From the NCBI GenBank assembly GCA_934373235.1, contig CAKROW010000014.1, forward strand, positions 1-53,302: a DNA stretch of 53,302 bases, written 5' to 3'. Origin of the DNA: an uncultured Blautia sp. (GTDB lineage Bacteria > Bacillota > Clostridia > Lachnospirales > Lachnospiraceae). A program made the position numbers and the translations under genes. Of the stretch, positions 7,728 to 16,210 are shown in pieces. A model generated the notes under the pieces. That model was not told where the DNA came from. It worked only from the letters and a program-made list of their open reading frames with translations, and searched no databases. Positions within the stretch are counted from its first letter, which is position 1, and every line of letters starts with the position of its first letter.

Positions 7728-9137
7728 TTATCTCACTTTCACAGCAGATGCCTTACTCCAGTCTCCGTAGTAAGTTTTCTTTCCGATCTTATAATACGCC
7801 TGGATGCGGACATAATATTTCTTTCCCTTTGCAAGCTTTCCGATACTTGCAAATTCCAGTATTGGTTTTCTGTAAATAGTTTTCGCTCCTTTGAATTTGG
7901 AATTCCGGCTGTACTGGATGCGGTAACCGGAAATATTTTTCTGGGAATCCCACACTGTGACGATCCGTTTTCCTCCTACTGCAACTGCCTTTACTGAGGT
8001 TACCTGTTTTGGGTAAATAATGATCTCGACCGAATCCTTGGCTCCTCCTCCGTCTGCTGCTTTTGCCGTGATTATCACTCTTCCCGGTTTTTTAGCTGTG
8101 ATCACTCCTTTGGTAGGTTTGTTGTTTGTAAGTCCTTTCTTAGGAGTCATCGTTGCCACTTTGGGATTACTGGAAGTCCAGATAATATCTTTGTTTACTG
8201 CATTTTTAGGATCGAGCCAACAGATTCGCAAATCTTTTGACTGCCCCGGAGTAAGCTTCAGTTTTTTCAAAGTTCCCTCAGTTGTTATGGAAATATATCT
8301 TACTTTAACTCCGCCTGTATAATCCGTTTCAAGCTCCAGATGATAGCGTCCGGTATAACAACCCCCAATTAACACATAATAAGTTCCCGGGTCCAGCCTT
8401 TTACTATATCTCGCAACTTTAGGAGCCACATCACTGCCTCCCCAGAATCCCTCTCCTGTATTATACAGCCAGTTTCCCTCAGAATCACAAACTGACATAT
8501 AGGAATCCCCACATCTGCTTACGAAACGCACCGAAACAGTCTGGCGTTTTTTCAATGTAAAGCGATACCAGTCTCCACACGTAACCCTTTCCATTTCCCC
8601 GTCATCTGAACAGTTGGTCAGAGTCAACAGTCCATTGATCCGGTTCTCCGGTGTCAGCTCCTGAGCTGTTTCTTTGCTGTGGTTCTTATCAGTGTCATTG
8701 GTATCCGTGGGCGCAAAAGAGGCTTTGATCTTATACTCTATTGCAGAGTCACTTGAGGACCAGTTCTTTCCCCAGGTCTGTACCTTCAAGGTATAACTTC
8801 CCGGGTCCACTGCTATTTTCTTTTCCAGGCTGGTATTTTCTCTGTCTCCACTTTCTACCCAGTCATAAGCACTTGCATTGCTCCGCACATCAGAATATAC
8901 CTCTATACGGGATGCATTTCCAGACACCATATGGTAATCCACCGTAATATATCCTGTCTGTGCCACACTTAACGTGTAAACATCTTCTTCTCCCTCTTCC
9001 AGTGCACCACTGATCCAGGTATCATTCATTTCCAGTGTACCCTTTTCTTCTGCCCTTACAGACACAGGTATCAAAAGAACCATTCCCAGAAAAAGGATCA
9101 ACGGTACCCACAGTTTTGTTCTGATCTTTTCTCTCAT
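7728..9137 (-). CDS. Exported PPC/BIG2/Fn3-like repeat protein, paralog 3
   Basis: 469 aa from ATG 9137, preceded by TAAGGAGGACGAAG; the longer open frame up to 9278 has no binding site and no export signal at its start. The signal peptide is MREKIRTKLWVPLILFLGMV then VSVRAEE. Two PPC-like modules follow (YTLKVQTWGKNWSS; TYYVLIGGCYTG). The second contains several Cys, a feature the paralogs mostly lack. A BIG2 domain contains an insertion (TSSNPKVATMTPKKGLTNN), and the last 90 residues are Fn3-like with ISGYRIQYSRNSKFKGAKT. It is the first gene of the paralog 3-2 unit. The role is unknown; the lack of LPxTG or SLH motifs argues for a released or wall-associated protein. Confidence 0.85.
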   Translation of the reverse strand: MREKIRTKLWVPLILFLGMVLLIPVSVRAEEKGTLEMNDTWISGALEEGEEDVYTLSVAQTGYITVDYHMVSGNASRIEVYSDVRSNASAYDWVESGDRENTSLEKKIAVDPGSYTLKVQTWGKNWSSSDSAIEYKIKASFAPTDTNDTDKNHSKETAQELTPENRINGLLTLTNCSDDGEMERVTCGDWYRFTLKKRQTVSVRFVSRCGDSYMSVCDSEGNWLYNTGEGFWGGSDVAPKVARYSKRLDPGTYYVLIGGCYTGRYHLELETDYTGGVKVRYISITTEGTLKKLKLTPGQSKDLRICWLDPKNAVNKDIIWTSSNPKVATMTPKKGLTNNKPTKGVITAKKPGRVIITAKAADGGGAKDSVEIIIYPKQVTSVKAVAVGGKRIVTVWDSQKNISGYRIQYSRNSKFKGAKTIYRKPILEFASIGKLAKGKKYYVRIQAYYKIGKKTYYGDWSKASAVKVR

Positions 9138-9233
9138 AATCTTCGTCCTCCTTACTTTTACAGCGCCTTTCCACTGCATATTTGTTATCATTTTCATTAT
9201 AAATGATTGATTCTGGAAATTTGTTCCAAAACG

Positions 9234-9262
9234 AAAAAAAACCTGCTTTCGCAGGTTTTTTC
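9234..9262 (-). terminator. Terminator of efp (symmetrical)
   Basis: Stem AACCTGC / GCAGGTT with a TTTC or GAAA loop and A/T runs on both sides, just after the efp stop; it could also act in the opposite direction. Confidence 0.85.
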
Positions 9263-9270
9263 CATAAATA

Positions 9271-9828
9271 TTATACACGGGACAGGTATTCGCCTGTTCT
9301 TGTGTCGATCTTCAGTTTATCTCCCTGGTTTACAAACAGCGGAACCTGTACCTGAGCACCGGTCTCTACTGTTGCAGGTTTTGTAGCACCCTGTGCTGTA
9401 TTTCCTGCGAATCCCGGCTCTGTCTCAATAACCTCAAGCTCTACGAAGAGTGGCGGCTCGATAGCAAATACGTTACCGTTGTGGGAGCAAACCTTAACCA
9501 TCTCGTTGTCCTTAACGAATTTAAGGGAATCTCCAACCTGCTCCTCTGTAAGACCAACCTGGTCATATGTCTCTGTGTTCATGAAGTAGTATAAACCACC
9601 ATCCTGATACAGATACTGCATATCAACACGCTCGATACGAGCTGCCGGGAACTTCTCTGTAGGACGGAAAGACTTCTCAACTACAGAACCTGTGATAATG
9701 TTTTTGTATTTTGTTCTTACAAAGGCTGCGCCTTTACCTGGTTTAACGTGCTGGAATTCTACAATCTGACATACATTTCCATCAATTTCAAGTGTGATAC
9801 CATTTTTGAAATCACCTGCTGAAATCAT
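9271..9828 (-). CDS. efp: Translation elongation factor P
   Basis: 185 aa, the standard three-domain EF-P length. EF-P binds ribosomes stalled on proline runs and restores peptide bond formation. The loop that reaches the peptidyl-transferase centre is KPGKGAAF with Lys32 at its tip, the residue modified in many bacteria. The C-terminal domains contain NQGDKLKIDTRTGEYLSR, the usual ending. The start at 9828 follows TTAAGGAGGAAAT. No modification enzyme (epmAB, ymfI or similar) is adjacent. A promoter overlaps the stop of the upstream shikimate kinase gene, and a strong terminator follows, so it can be expressed alone. Confidence 0.96.
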   Translation of the reverse strand: MISAGDFKNGITLEIDGNVCQIVEFQHVKPGKGAAFVRTKYKNIITGSVVEKSFRPTEKFPAARIERVDMQYLYQDGGLYYFMNTETYDQVGLTEEQVGDSLKFVKDNEMVKVCSHNGNVFAIEPPLFVELEVIETEPGFAGNTAQGATKPATVETGAQVQVPLFVNQGDKLKIDTRTGEYLSRV

Positions 9829-9870
9829 AAATATTTCCTCCTTAATAATACGCTTAATTCGCTATGAATT

Positions 9871-9899
9871 ATTCTATAATACCTTTTGGTATTTTTCAA
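9871..9899 (-). promoter_or_regulatory. Sigma-A promoter of efp
   Basis: TTGAAA (9894-9899), 17-base spacer, TAGAAT (9871-9876) on the minus strand. The -35 box overlaps the stop codon of the upstream gene. Confidence 0.7.
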
Positions 9900-10420
9900 C
9901 TGTTTTTTGCCTGTGCCGACAATTTTTCTTCAATTTCTGCAATCAGTTCCTCAAAAGGCTTGACACCTGTGACAACTTCAATATCCGCCAGTTTCTTGTA
10001 AACCGGATCTCTCTGTTTGAGAAGCTTCTTGATCTTCTCCTCCCTGTCCTCTGCTCCGTCCAGTGCAGGATTACTGCTTCCTTCCAGACGTTTGATCAGT
10101 GTTGCGGCAGAACCTTTCAGATAAACAATGGTTCCAAGCTTGGACAGATACGGAACATTCTGCTCCTGAAGGGGCAGTCCCGCACTTAAGGAGATCACCT
10201 TACGCTCACTGTCATTGGCAAGCTCCTTCACTGTCATGGTCTCAAGGGCACGGTAAAACGGCTCCCCGAAACGTTCAAAAACCTCTTTCACTGACATGTT
10301 CATCTTTCTTACGATCAGTCTGTCCACATCAATAAATGGCAGATCCAGATCTTTTGCCAGTCTCTTTCCTACTCGTGTCTTTCCCGAACCCATAAAGCCG
10401 ATGATTACAATATGGTTCAT
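9896..10420 (-). CDS. Shikimate kinase-family protein, divergent
   Basis: 174 aa P-loop kinase with GFMGSGKT (8-15), DVD (31-33), FGEPFYRALE (51-60) and the late QRDPVY block (136-141). These match shikimate kinase (AroK/AroL), which phosphorylates shikimate in chorismate synthesis. However, the shikimate-contacting GGG motif is replaced by SLSAGL (77-82), and the lid motif RPLL is NPAL (117-120), although Arg111 is kept. It may be a true but drifted AroK or a paralog with another substrate. Its start overlaps the yqeG stop by 4 bases (ATGA), so the two are translationally coupled. No other aro gene is in the window. Confidence 0.75.
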   Translation of the reverse strand: MNHIVIIGFMGSGKTRVGKRLAKDLDLPFIDVDRLIVRKMNMSVKEVFERFGEPFYRALETMTVKELANDSERKVISLSAGLPLQEQNVPYLSKLGTIVYLKGSAATLIKRLEGSSNPALDGAEDREEKIKKLLKQRDPVYKKLADIEVVTGVKPFEELIAEIEEKLSAQAKNS

Positions 10421-10932
10421 GAATCCTTTCCCTCCTCTTTCAGGTAAAAATATAGTATGATTTTTTCCAGATAGCGTTTCAGAACGATCTGAATCTCTTC
10501 CTTTGGATGAATGGGCTTTACCAGAATGGCATGGATGCCTGCTCTCTTTGCCCCGTAAACATCTGTAAAAAGCTGATCCCCCACAAACACAGTCCTGTCC
10601 GTACCATTTCCAAGCATATCACAGGCTTTTATGTAGTTCCCCTTTGCAGGCTTATGGGCATTTTCTATGAAACGTCCTCCCACCGCCTTTGCAAAAGGCT
10701 CTACTCTGGGGCGTTTATTGTTAGACAGAAAACAAAATGAAAAGCCCATCTTCTTCAGATCCTTAAAAAGCTTCACTGCTCTGGCATCTGCCGGTGCTCC
10801 GTGGGGAACCAGCGTATTGTCAATATCAAACAGCAGGCTTCTGTAGCCTTTCCTGTACAGCTCCTTATAATCAATGGTATATGCCGAATCCCTGTATTCA
10901 TCCGGATAAAAACTCCTGAACATCTCTTTCAC
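10417..10932 (-). CDS. yqeG: YqeG-family HAD phosphatase
   Basis: 171 aa HAD hydrolase of subclass IIIA. The nucleophile and acid/base aspartates are in LFDIDNTLV (Asp36, Asp38). The second motif is CFLSNNKRPRV, and the third/fourth motif is VFVGDQLFTDVYGAKRAG. The YqeG family is widespread in Firmicutes, and its B. subtilis and plant relatives act as phosphatases, the plant one on phosphatidylglycerophosphate. The physiological substrate here is unproven. The gene is 6 bases after the patatin gene and overlaps the shikimate kinase gene, forming a compact unit. Confidence 0.85.
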   Translation of the reverse strand: MKEMFRSFYPDEYRDSAYTIDYKELYRKGYRSLLFDIDNTLVPHGAPADARAVKLFKDLKKMGFSFCFLSNNKRPRVEPFAKAVGGRFIENAHKPAKGNYIKACDMLGNGTDRTVFVGDQLFTDVYGAKRAGIHAILVKPIHPKEEIQIVLKRYLEKIILYFYLKEEGKDS

Positions 10933-10938
10933 CTCTGT

Positions 10939-11799
10939 TTATTTTTCCAGATAATCATAAAGCTCACCCAGACGATCTCTCATGACTTCATAGCCATGGT
11001 CATAAAATGCTTTCAGCGCCTCCTGATTCTGCTCAGTACGGGATACTGCCGGAATTTCCGGGCGCAGTACAAAAATATGTCCTTCCTTCTCCCACTTTTC
11101 GATAAGTTCCAGCGTTCTGTTATAAACCTGATATCGATTGAGAAGTGCATCTCTCAGGTTTGGATATTTCTTAAACGCTGCCATATAAAAAGCACGGCTT
11201 TTTCCAGGTTTCTTTTTGCGGTATCCTCTGTTTCTGGTAAGGATCACCACATTCTTCCTGTGTCCTTCCTTCATCGCATGGATAAGAGGAATGGAATCCC
11301 CAACTCCTCCGTCCACATATGGGGTTCCATCGATTTCCACCATAGGGCTTACCCCGGGGATACTGCTGGATGCACGGCAGATATCCAGAAGCCGTTTCCT
11401 GTCTTTCTTCTCGGAAAGATACTCTGCCTCTCCTGTAAGGCAGTTGGTCACAACCATCTCACAGAGGATTCCCGATGCAAAATACTGTTCATAGTCAAAA
11501 GGAAATATTTCATTGGGATATCTGTCAAAGATCATATCCATGTCAAAAAGGCTGTGGTTCTCCACCACATTCTTAAGGCTGATGGAACGGTATTCCCTGT
11601 CTTCCACGATCATACAGTCCCGTGTCCGGCCTACCTGCCCGGAAACATAATCAATGGCATTACATGCACCTGCTGAAACACCTGTCACATAGGAAAATCC
11701 CACTCCCTGTTCCATCAGATAATCCAGTGCTCCCGCAGTAAACACACCACGGTTCCCACCGCCTTCCAAAACCAGCGCTGTCTCATTCTTTTCTGTCAT
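10939..11799 (-). CDS. Patatin-like phospholipase (YjjU-type)
   Basis: 286 aa soluble lipid acyl hydrolase. The oxyanion loop is LEGGGNRGVF (11-20), the nucleophile elbow is GVSAGA with Ser42, and the catalytic Asp163 is in DGGVGDS. These complete the Ser-Asp dyad of the patatin fold. There is no signal peptide or membrane segment, so it is likely cytoplasmic, acting on membrane lipids or acyl esters. It lies 18 bases downstream of citrate synthase and 6 bases upstream of yqeG, so it is probably part of one transcript. The natural substrate is unknown. Confidence 0.88.
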   Translation of the reverse strand: MTEKNETALVLEGGGNRGVFTAGALDYLMEQGVGFSYVTGVSAGACNAIDYVSGQVGRTRDCMIVEDREYRSISLKNVVENHSLFDMDMIFDRYPNEIFPFDYEQYFASGILCEMVVTNCLTGEAEYLSEKKDRKRLLDICRASSSIPGVSPMVEIDGTPYVDGGVGDSIPLIHAMKEGHRKNVVILTRNRGYRKKKPGKSRAFYMAAFKKYPNLRDALLNRYQVYNRTLELIEKWEKEGHIFVLRPEIPAVSRTEQNQEALKAFYDHGYEVMRDRLGELYDYLEK

Positions 11800-11817
11800 T
11801 TTTGCTTACCTTTCTTA

Positions 11818-13179
11818 TTATCGCTCTGATAACGGAACATACTCAGCTTCTGCCAGTACATTTTTATAAGCCGGACGGATGATCTTATCAGTATTTATAA
11901 GCTCTTCCATTCGGTGTGCGCTCCAGCCTACAATACGTGCAATGGCAAACATAGGCGTATACAGTTCAAGAGGCAGATCCAGCATACTGTAAACAAAGCC
12001 GCTGTAAAAGTCCACATTTGCACTTACGCCTTTGTAGATCCTGCGCTCCTCTCCGATAACCTCCGGAGCCAGACGTTCTACCATGGAATACAGCTCATAA
12101 TCCTTCATCCGGCCTTTTTCTTTTGCCAGCATCTCCACGTATCCCTTAAATACCTCGGCACGCGGATCCGATACAGAATAAATAGCATGTCCCATTCCAT
12201 AGATCAGTCCTCTTCTGTCAAAGGCCTCTTTGTGCAGAAGCTTCTTAAGGTATGCTCTTACCTCGTCCTCATCTGTCCAGTCACGGACCTCTTTCTTCAT
12301 ATCCTGGAACATACTTACAACCTTGATATTGGCTCCGCCATGCTTCGGTCCCTTCAGAGAACCAAGTGCTGCCGCAATAGCAGAATAGGTGTCTGTCCCG
12401 GATGATGAAACCACATGTGTGGTAAAGGTTGAGTTATTACCGCCGCCATGCTCCATATGAAGGATCAGGGCAATATCCAGGATCTCAGCCTCCAGTGCTG
12501 TATATTTCTTATCCGGTCTTAACAGACGCAGGATATTTTCCGCAGTGGAAAGTTCCTTCCTGGGATTATGGATATAAAGGCTCTTGCCTCTCTCATAATG
12601 ATTATATGCCTGGTATGCATATACGGACATCAGCGGAAATTCACTGATCAGATTGATACACTGGCGAAGTACATTATTCAGCGAGATATCATCCGGGTTC
12701 TTATCATAGGAATATAATGTAAGAACACTTCTTGACAATGCATTCATAATGTCCTTGGACGGTGCTTTCATGATCACATCACGGACAAAATTCCTGGGAA
12801 GCATTCTCTGCTCACCAAGCATTCCGGAAAAATCCTTCAGCTCTTTCTTGTCAGGGAGCTTTCCGAAGAGAAGAAGGTATGTCACTTCCTCAAATCCGAA
12901 ACGCCGTTCGCTGATCAGCCCCCCTGTCAGATCCTTGATATTGTATCCTCTGTAGTAAAGGCTTCCTGCACAGGGAACTTCCTTCCCGTCAATGATCTCT
13001 GTTGCCTGAACATTGGATATCTGAGTCAATCCTGCCAGAACGCCCTTGCCGTTAATATCACGGAGTCCACGTTTTACATTATATTTCCCGTAAAGAGAAA
13101 CATCCATCTTGTCATTCTCAAGGCAGATCTGTGTCAGCTTCTCGATTTCCGGTGTAATCTTCATATTAAATCCGCTCAT
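11818..13179 (-). CDS. Citrate synthase
   Basis: 453 aa. Active-site histidines lie in EHGGGNNSTF and GPKHGGAN, and RRGLIYGMGHAIY is the loop that closes over oxaloacetate and acetyl-CoA. The N-terminal extension before YRGYNIKDL is the longer form common in Clostridia. It condenses acetyl-CoA and oxaloacetate to citrate, probably feeding 2-oxoglutarate and glutamate synthesis rather than a full TCA cycle in this anaerobe (inference). An aminotransferase and gdhA lie directly upstream, fitting a nitrogen-assimilation neighbourhood. A 2-methylcitrate synthase activity cannot be excluded, but no prp genes are near. The promoter is at 13300-13328. Confidence 0.92.
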   Translation of the reverse strand: MSGFNMKITPEIEKLTQICLENDKMDVSLYGKYNVKRGLRDINGKGVLAGLTQISNVQATEIIDGKEVPCAGSLYYRGYNIKDLTGGLISERRFGFEEVTYLLLFGKLPDKKELKDFSGMLGEQRMLPRNFVRDVIMKAPSKDIMNALSRSVLTLYSYDKNPDDISLNNVLRQCINLISEFPLMSVYAYQAYNHYERGKSLYIHNPRKELSTAENILRLLRPDKKYTALEAEILDIALILHMEHGGGNNSTFTTHVVSSSGTDTYSAIAAALGSLKGPKHGGANIKVVSMFQDMKKEVRDWTDEDEVRAYLKKLLHKEAFDRRGLIYGMGHAIYSVSDPRAEVFKGYVEMLAKEKGRMKDYELYSMVERLAPEVIGEERRIYKGVSANVDFYSGFVYSMLDLPLELYTPMFAIARIVGWSAHRMEELINTDKIIRPAYKNVLAEAEYVPLSER

Positions 13180-13299
13180 TGTATAAATCCCCTTTCAGTC
13201 CTGTATAATTACCTTCGATAAAGATTCCTCCTCATTTCCTTCCCACGCGATAAACTTTGTTCATGTGGTCTGCCTTTGAACAGACTACTTTCACAGAAG

Positions 13300-13328
13300 A
13301 TTATAACATTATTTTCCATTTTGGTCTA
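13300..13328 (-). promoter_or_regulatory. Probable promoter of citrate synthase operon
   Basis: TAGACC (13323-13328), 17-base spacer, TATAAT (13300-13305) on the minus strand, giving a leader of about 115 bases. No riboswitch was recognised in the leader. Confidence 0.55.
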
Positions 13329-13347
13329 CGCTGAATTCGCAGCCCTC

Positions 13348-14565
13348 CTATCTCTGTTTATAAGTTGACAGGAAGCTTTCCAGCTTGTCCATAGCCTTGC
13401 CAAGCTGGCGCACATCCGGCAGATATACCACACGGAAATGATCCGGATGTGTCCAGTTAAATCCTTTGCCCGGAACCAGAAGCACCTGCTTCTCATGAAG
13501 AAAATCAAGTGCAAACTTCTCATCATCCAGGATATTGAACTTCTCCGTGTCGATCTTCGGAAAGATATAAAAAGCAGCTCTCGGCTTCACTGCTGTGATT
13601 CCCGGAATATCTGTCAGTGCCTTGTAGATAAAGTCTCTCTGCTCATACACACGTCCGCCCGGCTGGATATATTCATTCACACTCTGATATCCTCCAAGCG
13701 CTGTTTGTACAATAGACTGTGCAGGAACATTGGAGCAGAGGCGCATGGAAGAAAGCATGTTGATTCCTTCTATATAACCTTTTGCCCTGTTCTTGGCACC
13801 GCTTAAGATCATCCATCCGATACGGAAACCGGCGATCATATGTGACTTGGAAAGTCCTGAGAAGGTCACGCAGAACACATCCGGTGCAAGGGAAGCAATG
13901 GATGTATGCTTAAACCCGTCCATGACCAGTCTGTCATAGATCTCATCTGAAAAAATGATAAGCTCATGCTCCCTGGCGATATCCACGATCTTCTCAAGGA
14001 TATCCCTGGGATATACCGCACCTGTGGGGTTATTGGGATTGATAAGGACAATGGCCTTGGTCTTATCTGTGATCTTACTCTTAATGTCCTCAATATCCGG
14101 ATACCAGTCAGACTGCTCATCGCAGATATAATGAACCACATTTCCCCCTGCCAGTGTTGCAGTTGCTGTCCACAGGGGATAATCCGGTGCTGGGATCAGA
14201 ATCTCATCACCGTTATCCAGAAGTGCCTGCATACACAGATTGATAAGCTCACTGACACCGTTTCCTGTGTAGATATCATTGATGGTCACATCAGGAATCC
14301 CTCTGAGCTGTGCATACTGCATGATGGCTTTTCTTGCGGAAAAAATCCCCTTGGAATCAGAATATCCCTGTGAAGTCCTTACATTACTTAACATATCCAG
14401 GATCACTTCCTGTGGTGCGGAAAATCCAAACGGGTAGGGATTACCGATATTCAGCTTCAGAACCTCCATTCCATCTTCTTCCATCCTGGCCGCCTCGTCT
14501 ACCACCGGTCCACGCACGTCATACAGTACATTGTCAAGCTTTGAAGATTTCCCGAATGTTCGCAT
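13348..14565 (-). CDS. Pyridoxal-phosphate aminotransferase (AlaA/AlaT-type)
   Basis: 405 aa from ATG 14565, which has AGAGGAGGAATTAAT in front; the frame is open further upstream without a binding site. Fold type I class I aminotransferase: NPNNPTGAV, SDEIYDRL, and the PLP lysine in FSGLSKSHMIAGFRIGWM. The N-terminus FGKSSKLDNVLYDVRGPV matches AlaA/AlaT glutamate-pyruvate aminotransferases rather than AspC. It is divergent from gdhA across a 218-base gap, so alanine and glutamate metabolism may be coordinated. Substrate range (alanine versus valine or aspartate) is not readable here. Confidence 0.88.
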   Translation of the reverse strand: MRTFGKSSKLDNVLYDVRGPVVDEAARMEEDGMEVLKLNIGNPYPFGFSAPQEVILDMLSNVRTSQGYSDSKGIFSARKAIMQYAQLRGIPDVTINDIYTGNGVSELINLCMQALLDNGDEILIPAPDYPLWTATATLAGGNVVHYICDEQSDWYPDIEDIKSKITDKTKAIVLINPNNPTGAVYPRDILEKIVDIAREHELIIFSDEIYDRLVMDGFKHTSIASLAPDVFCVTFSGLSKSHMIAGFRIGWMILSGAKNRAKGYIEGINMLSSMRLCSNVPAQSIVQTALGGYQSVNEYIQPGGRVYEQRDFIYKALTDIPGITAVKPRAAFYIFPKIDTEKFNILDDEKFALDFLHEKQVLLVPGKGFNWTHPDHFRVVYLPDVRQLGKAMDKLESFLSTYKQR

Positions 14566-14640
14566 ATTAATTCCTCCTCTACCAGGGTATGCCAAAAAGA
14601 GTTCTGTCACCTTACACACCCTTCGCATAATTATTTTTAT

Positions 14641-14669
14641 ATCATCTCACATTTCGCTGTTTCATGCAA
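14641..14669 (-). promoter_or_regulatory. Probable promoter of the aminotransferase gene
   Basis: TTGCAT (14664-14669), 17-base spacer, GATGAT (14641-14646) on the minus strand in the divergent gap with gdhA. Confidence 0.45.
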
Positions 14670-14728
14670 GGATTTAAAAAATTTTAAAAAATTGCGCATC
14701 AGCACTTCCCTTTTTTAGCAGATTAATG

Positions 14729-14734
14729 TATAAT
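14729..14734 (+). promoter_or_regulatory. -10 box of gdhA
   Basis: Perfect TATAAT 50 bases before the gdhA start, without a good -35 box at the right distance, which suggests dependence on an activator or another feature of the divergent gap. Confidence 0.4.
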
Positions 14735-14783
14735 AGCAACCGGATTAAAATTTTATCATTTTTATGGACGAGGAGGAATTACA

Positions 14784-16118
14784 ATGTCTTATACTGAAGA
14801 AGTCTATGAGCGCGTCGTAGCTCAGAACCCGGGTGAGCCGGAATTCCATCAGGCAGTTAAGGAAGTACTTGACTCCCTTAAAGTTGTTATCGACAAAAAT
14901 GAGGAAGAATATCGCAGGCTTTCTATCCTTGAGCGTCTTGTTGAGCCAGAGAGAATCATTTCTTTCAAGGTTCCGTGGGTTGATGACGCAGGTAAAGTAC
15001 AGGTTAACAAAGGATATCGTATCCAGTTCAACAGTGCGATCGGACCATACAAGGGTGGCTTAAGATTCCATCCATCTGTAAACCAGAGTATTCTTAAATT
15101 CCTTGGATTTGAGCAGATCTTCAAAAACTCCCTTACAGGCCTTCCGATCGGTGGCGGTAAAGGTGGTTCCAACTTCGATCCCAAGGGAAAATCTGACAGA
15201 GAAGTTATGGCATTCTGCCAGAGCTTTATGACAGAGCTTTGCAAATATATCGGAGCTGACACAGATGTTCCTGCCGGTGACATCGGTGTAGGCGGACGTG
15301 AGATCGGTTATCTCTTCGGACAGTACAAGAGAATCCGTGGTCTCTATGAGGGTGTCCTCACAGGTAAAGGTCTTACATTCGGCGGTTCCCTGATCCGTAC
15401 AGAGGCTACCGGATACGGTGTTGTTTATATGCTTAACGAGATCGCAAAAGCACACAATGATTCCGTAGCAGGCAAGACTATCGTTGTTACAGGTTCCGGT
15501 AACGTAGCTATCTACGCAGTAGAGAAGGCTACACAGCTTGGAGCAAAGGTTGTTGCAATGAATGACTCCAACGGATATATCTACGATCCAAACGGCATCA
15601 ACCTTGATGTTGTAAAAGATATCAAAGAGGTTAAGCGCGGACGTATCAAAGAATATGCTGACCGTGTTGAGGGCGCTGTCTATACAGAGGGCAAAGGCAT
15701 CTGGAATATCAAATGTGATATCTACCTTCCATGCGCTACTCAGAACGAGCTTGCACTTGACGGTGCAAAGACACTTGTTGCCAACGGCTGCAAATATGTA
15801 GTTGAGGGCGCCAACATGCCTACAACTCTTGATGCTACAACATATCTTCAGGAGAACGGTGTTCTGTTCATGCCTGGTAAGGCAGCAAACGCAGGTGGTG
15901 TTGCCACTTCCGCACTTGAGATGAGCCAGAACTCCATGAGACTTTCCTGGACAAGAGAAGAAGTTGATGAGAAGCTTCACAACATCATGATCGACATCTT
16001 CCACAAGACAGATGATGCTGCCAAACGTTACGGTATGGAGGACAACTATGTGGTAGGTGCCAACATTGCCGGATTCGAGAAGGTTGTTGACGCTATGAAA
16101 GCTCAGGGTATCGTTTAA
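14784..16118 (+). CDS. gdhA: NADP-type glutamate dehydrogenase
   Basis: 444 aa hexameric-type GDH, the usual length. The substrate pocket shows YKGGLRFHPSVN, then GGGKGGSNFDPKGKSD with the catalytic lysine, and DVPAGDIGVGGREIG. The dinucleotide fold is VTGSGNVAIYA followed by a non-acidic strand end, fitting NADP(H) use and ammonium assimilation. The start follows ACGAGGAGGAATTACA. Codon use is strongly biased to a few codons, in line with high expression. It is transcribed alone, divergent from the aminotransferase gene, and ends at a strong terminator. Confidence 0.97.
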   Translation: MSYTEEVYERVVAQNPGEPEFHQAVKEVLDSLKVVIDKNEEEYRRLSILERLVEPERIISFKVPWVDDAGKVQVNKGYRIQFNSAIGPYKGGLRFHPSVNQSILKFLGFEQIFKNSLTGLPIGGGKGGSNFDPKGKSDREVMAFCQSFMTELCKYIGADTDVPAGDIGVGGREIGYLFGQYKRIRGLYEGVLTGKGLTFGGSLIRTEATGYGVVYMLNEIAKAHNDSVAGKTIVVTGSGNVAIYAVEKATQLGAKVVAMNDSNGYIYDPNGINLDVVKDIKEVKRGRIKEYADRVEGAVYTEGKGIWNIKCDIYLPCATQNELALDGAKTLVANGCKYVVEGANMPTTLDATTYLQENGVLFMPGKAANAGGVATSALEMSQNSMRLSWTREEVDEKLHNIMIDIFHKTDDAAKRYGMEDNYVVGANIAGFEKVVDAMKAQGIV

Positions 16119-16141
16119 TAGATCTCTTCTGTAAATAATAT

Positions 16142-16181
16142 AAGGACTGACCGGTTTTTTACAGCCGGCCGGTCCTTTTTT
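16142..16181 (+). terminator. Terminator of gdhA
   Basis: Stem AAGGACTGACCGG / CCGGCCGGTCCTT with T-rich loop and six T, 25 bases after the gdhA stop. Confidence 0.85.
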
Positions 16182-16210
16182 CTGTCAGAGAGGCTGTCTG
16201 CGCTCTCCTT

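Noticed and set aside
9138..9278. N-terminal extension of exported paralog 3
   Set aside because: The added 47 residues lack a binding site, contain no export signal and cover the promoter region and efp terminator; ATG 9137 has a strong site.
15060..16004. 314-codon open frame opposite gdhA
   Set aside because: gdhA is unmistakable on the other strand; the frame is Cys-rich noise from its codons.
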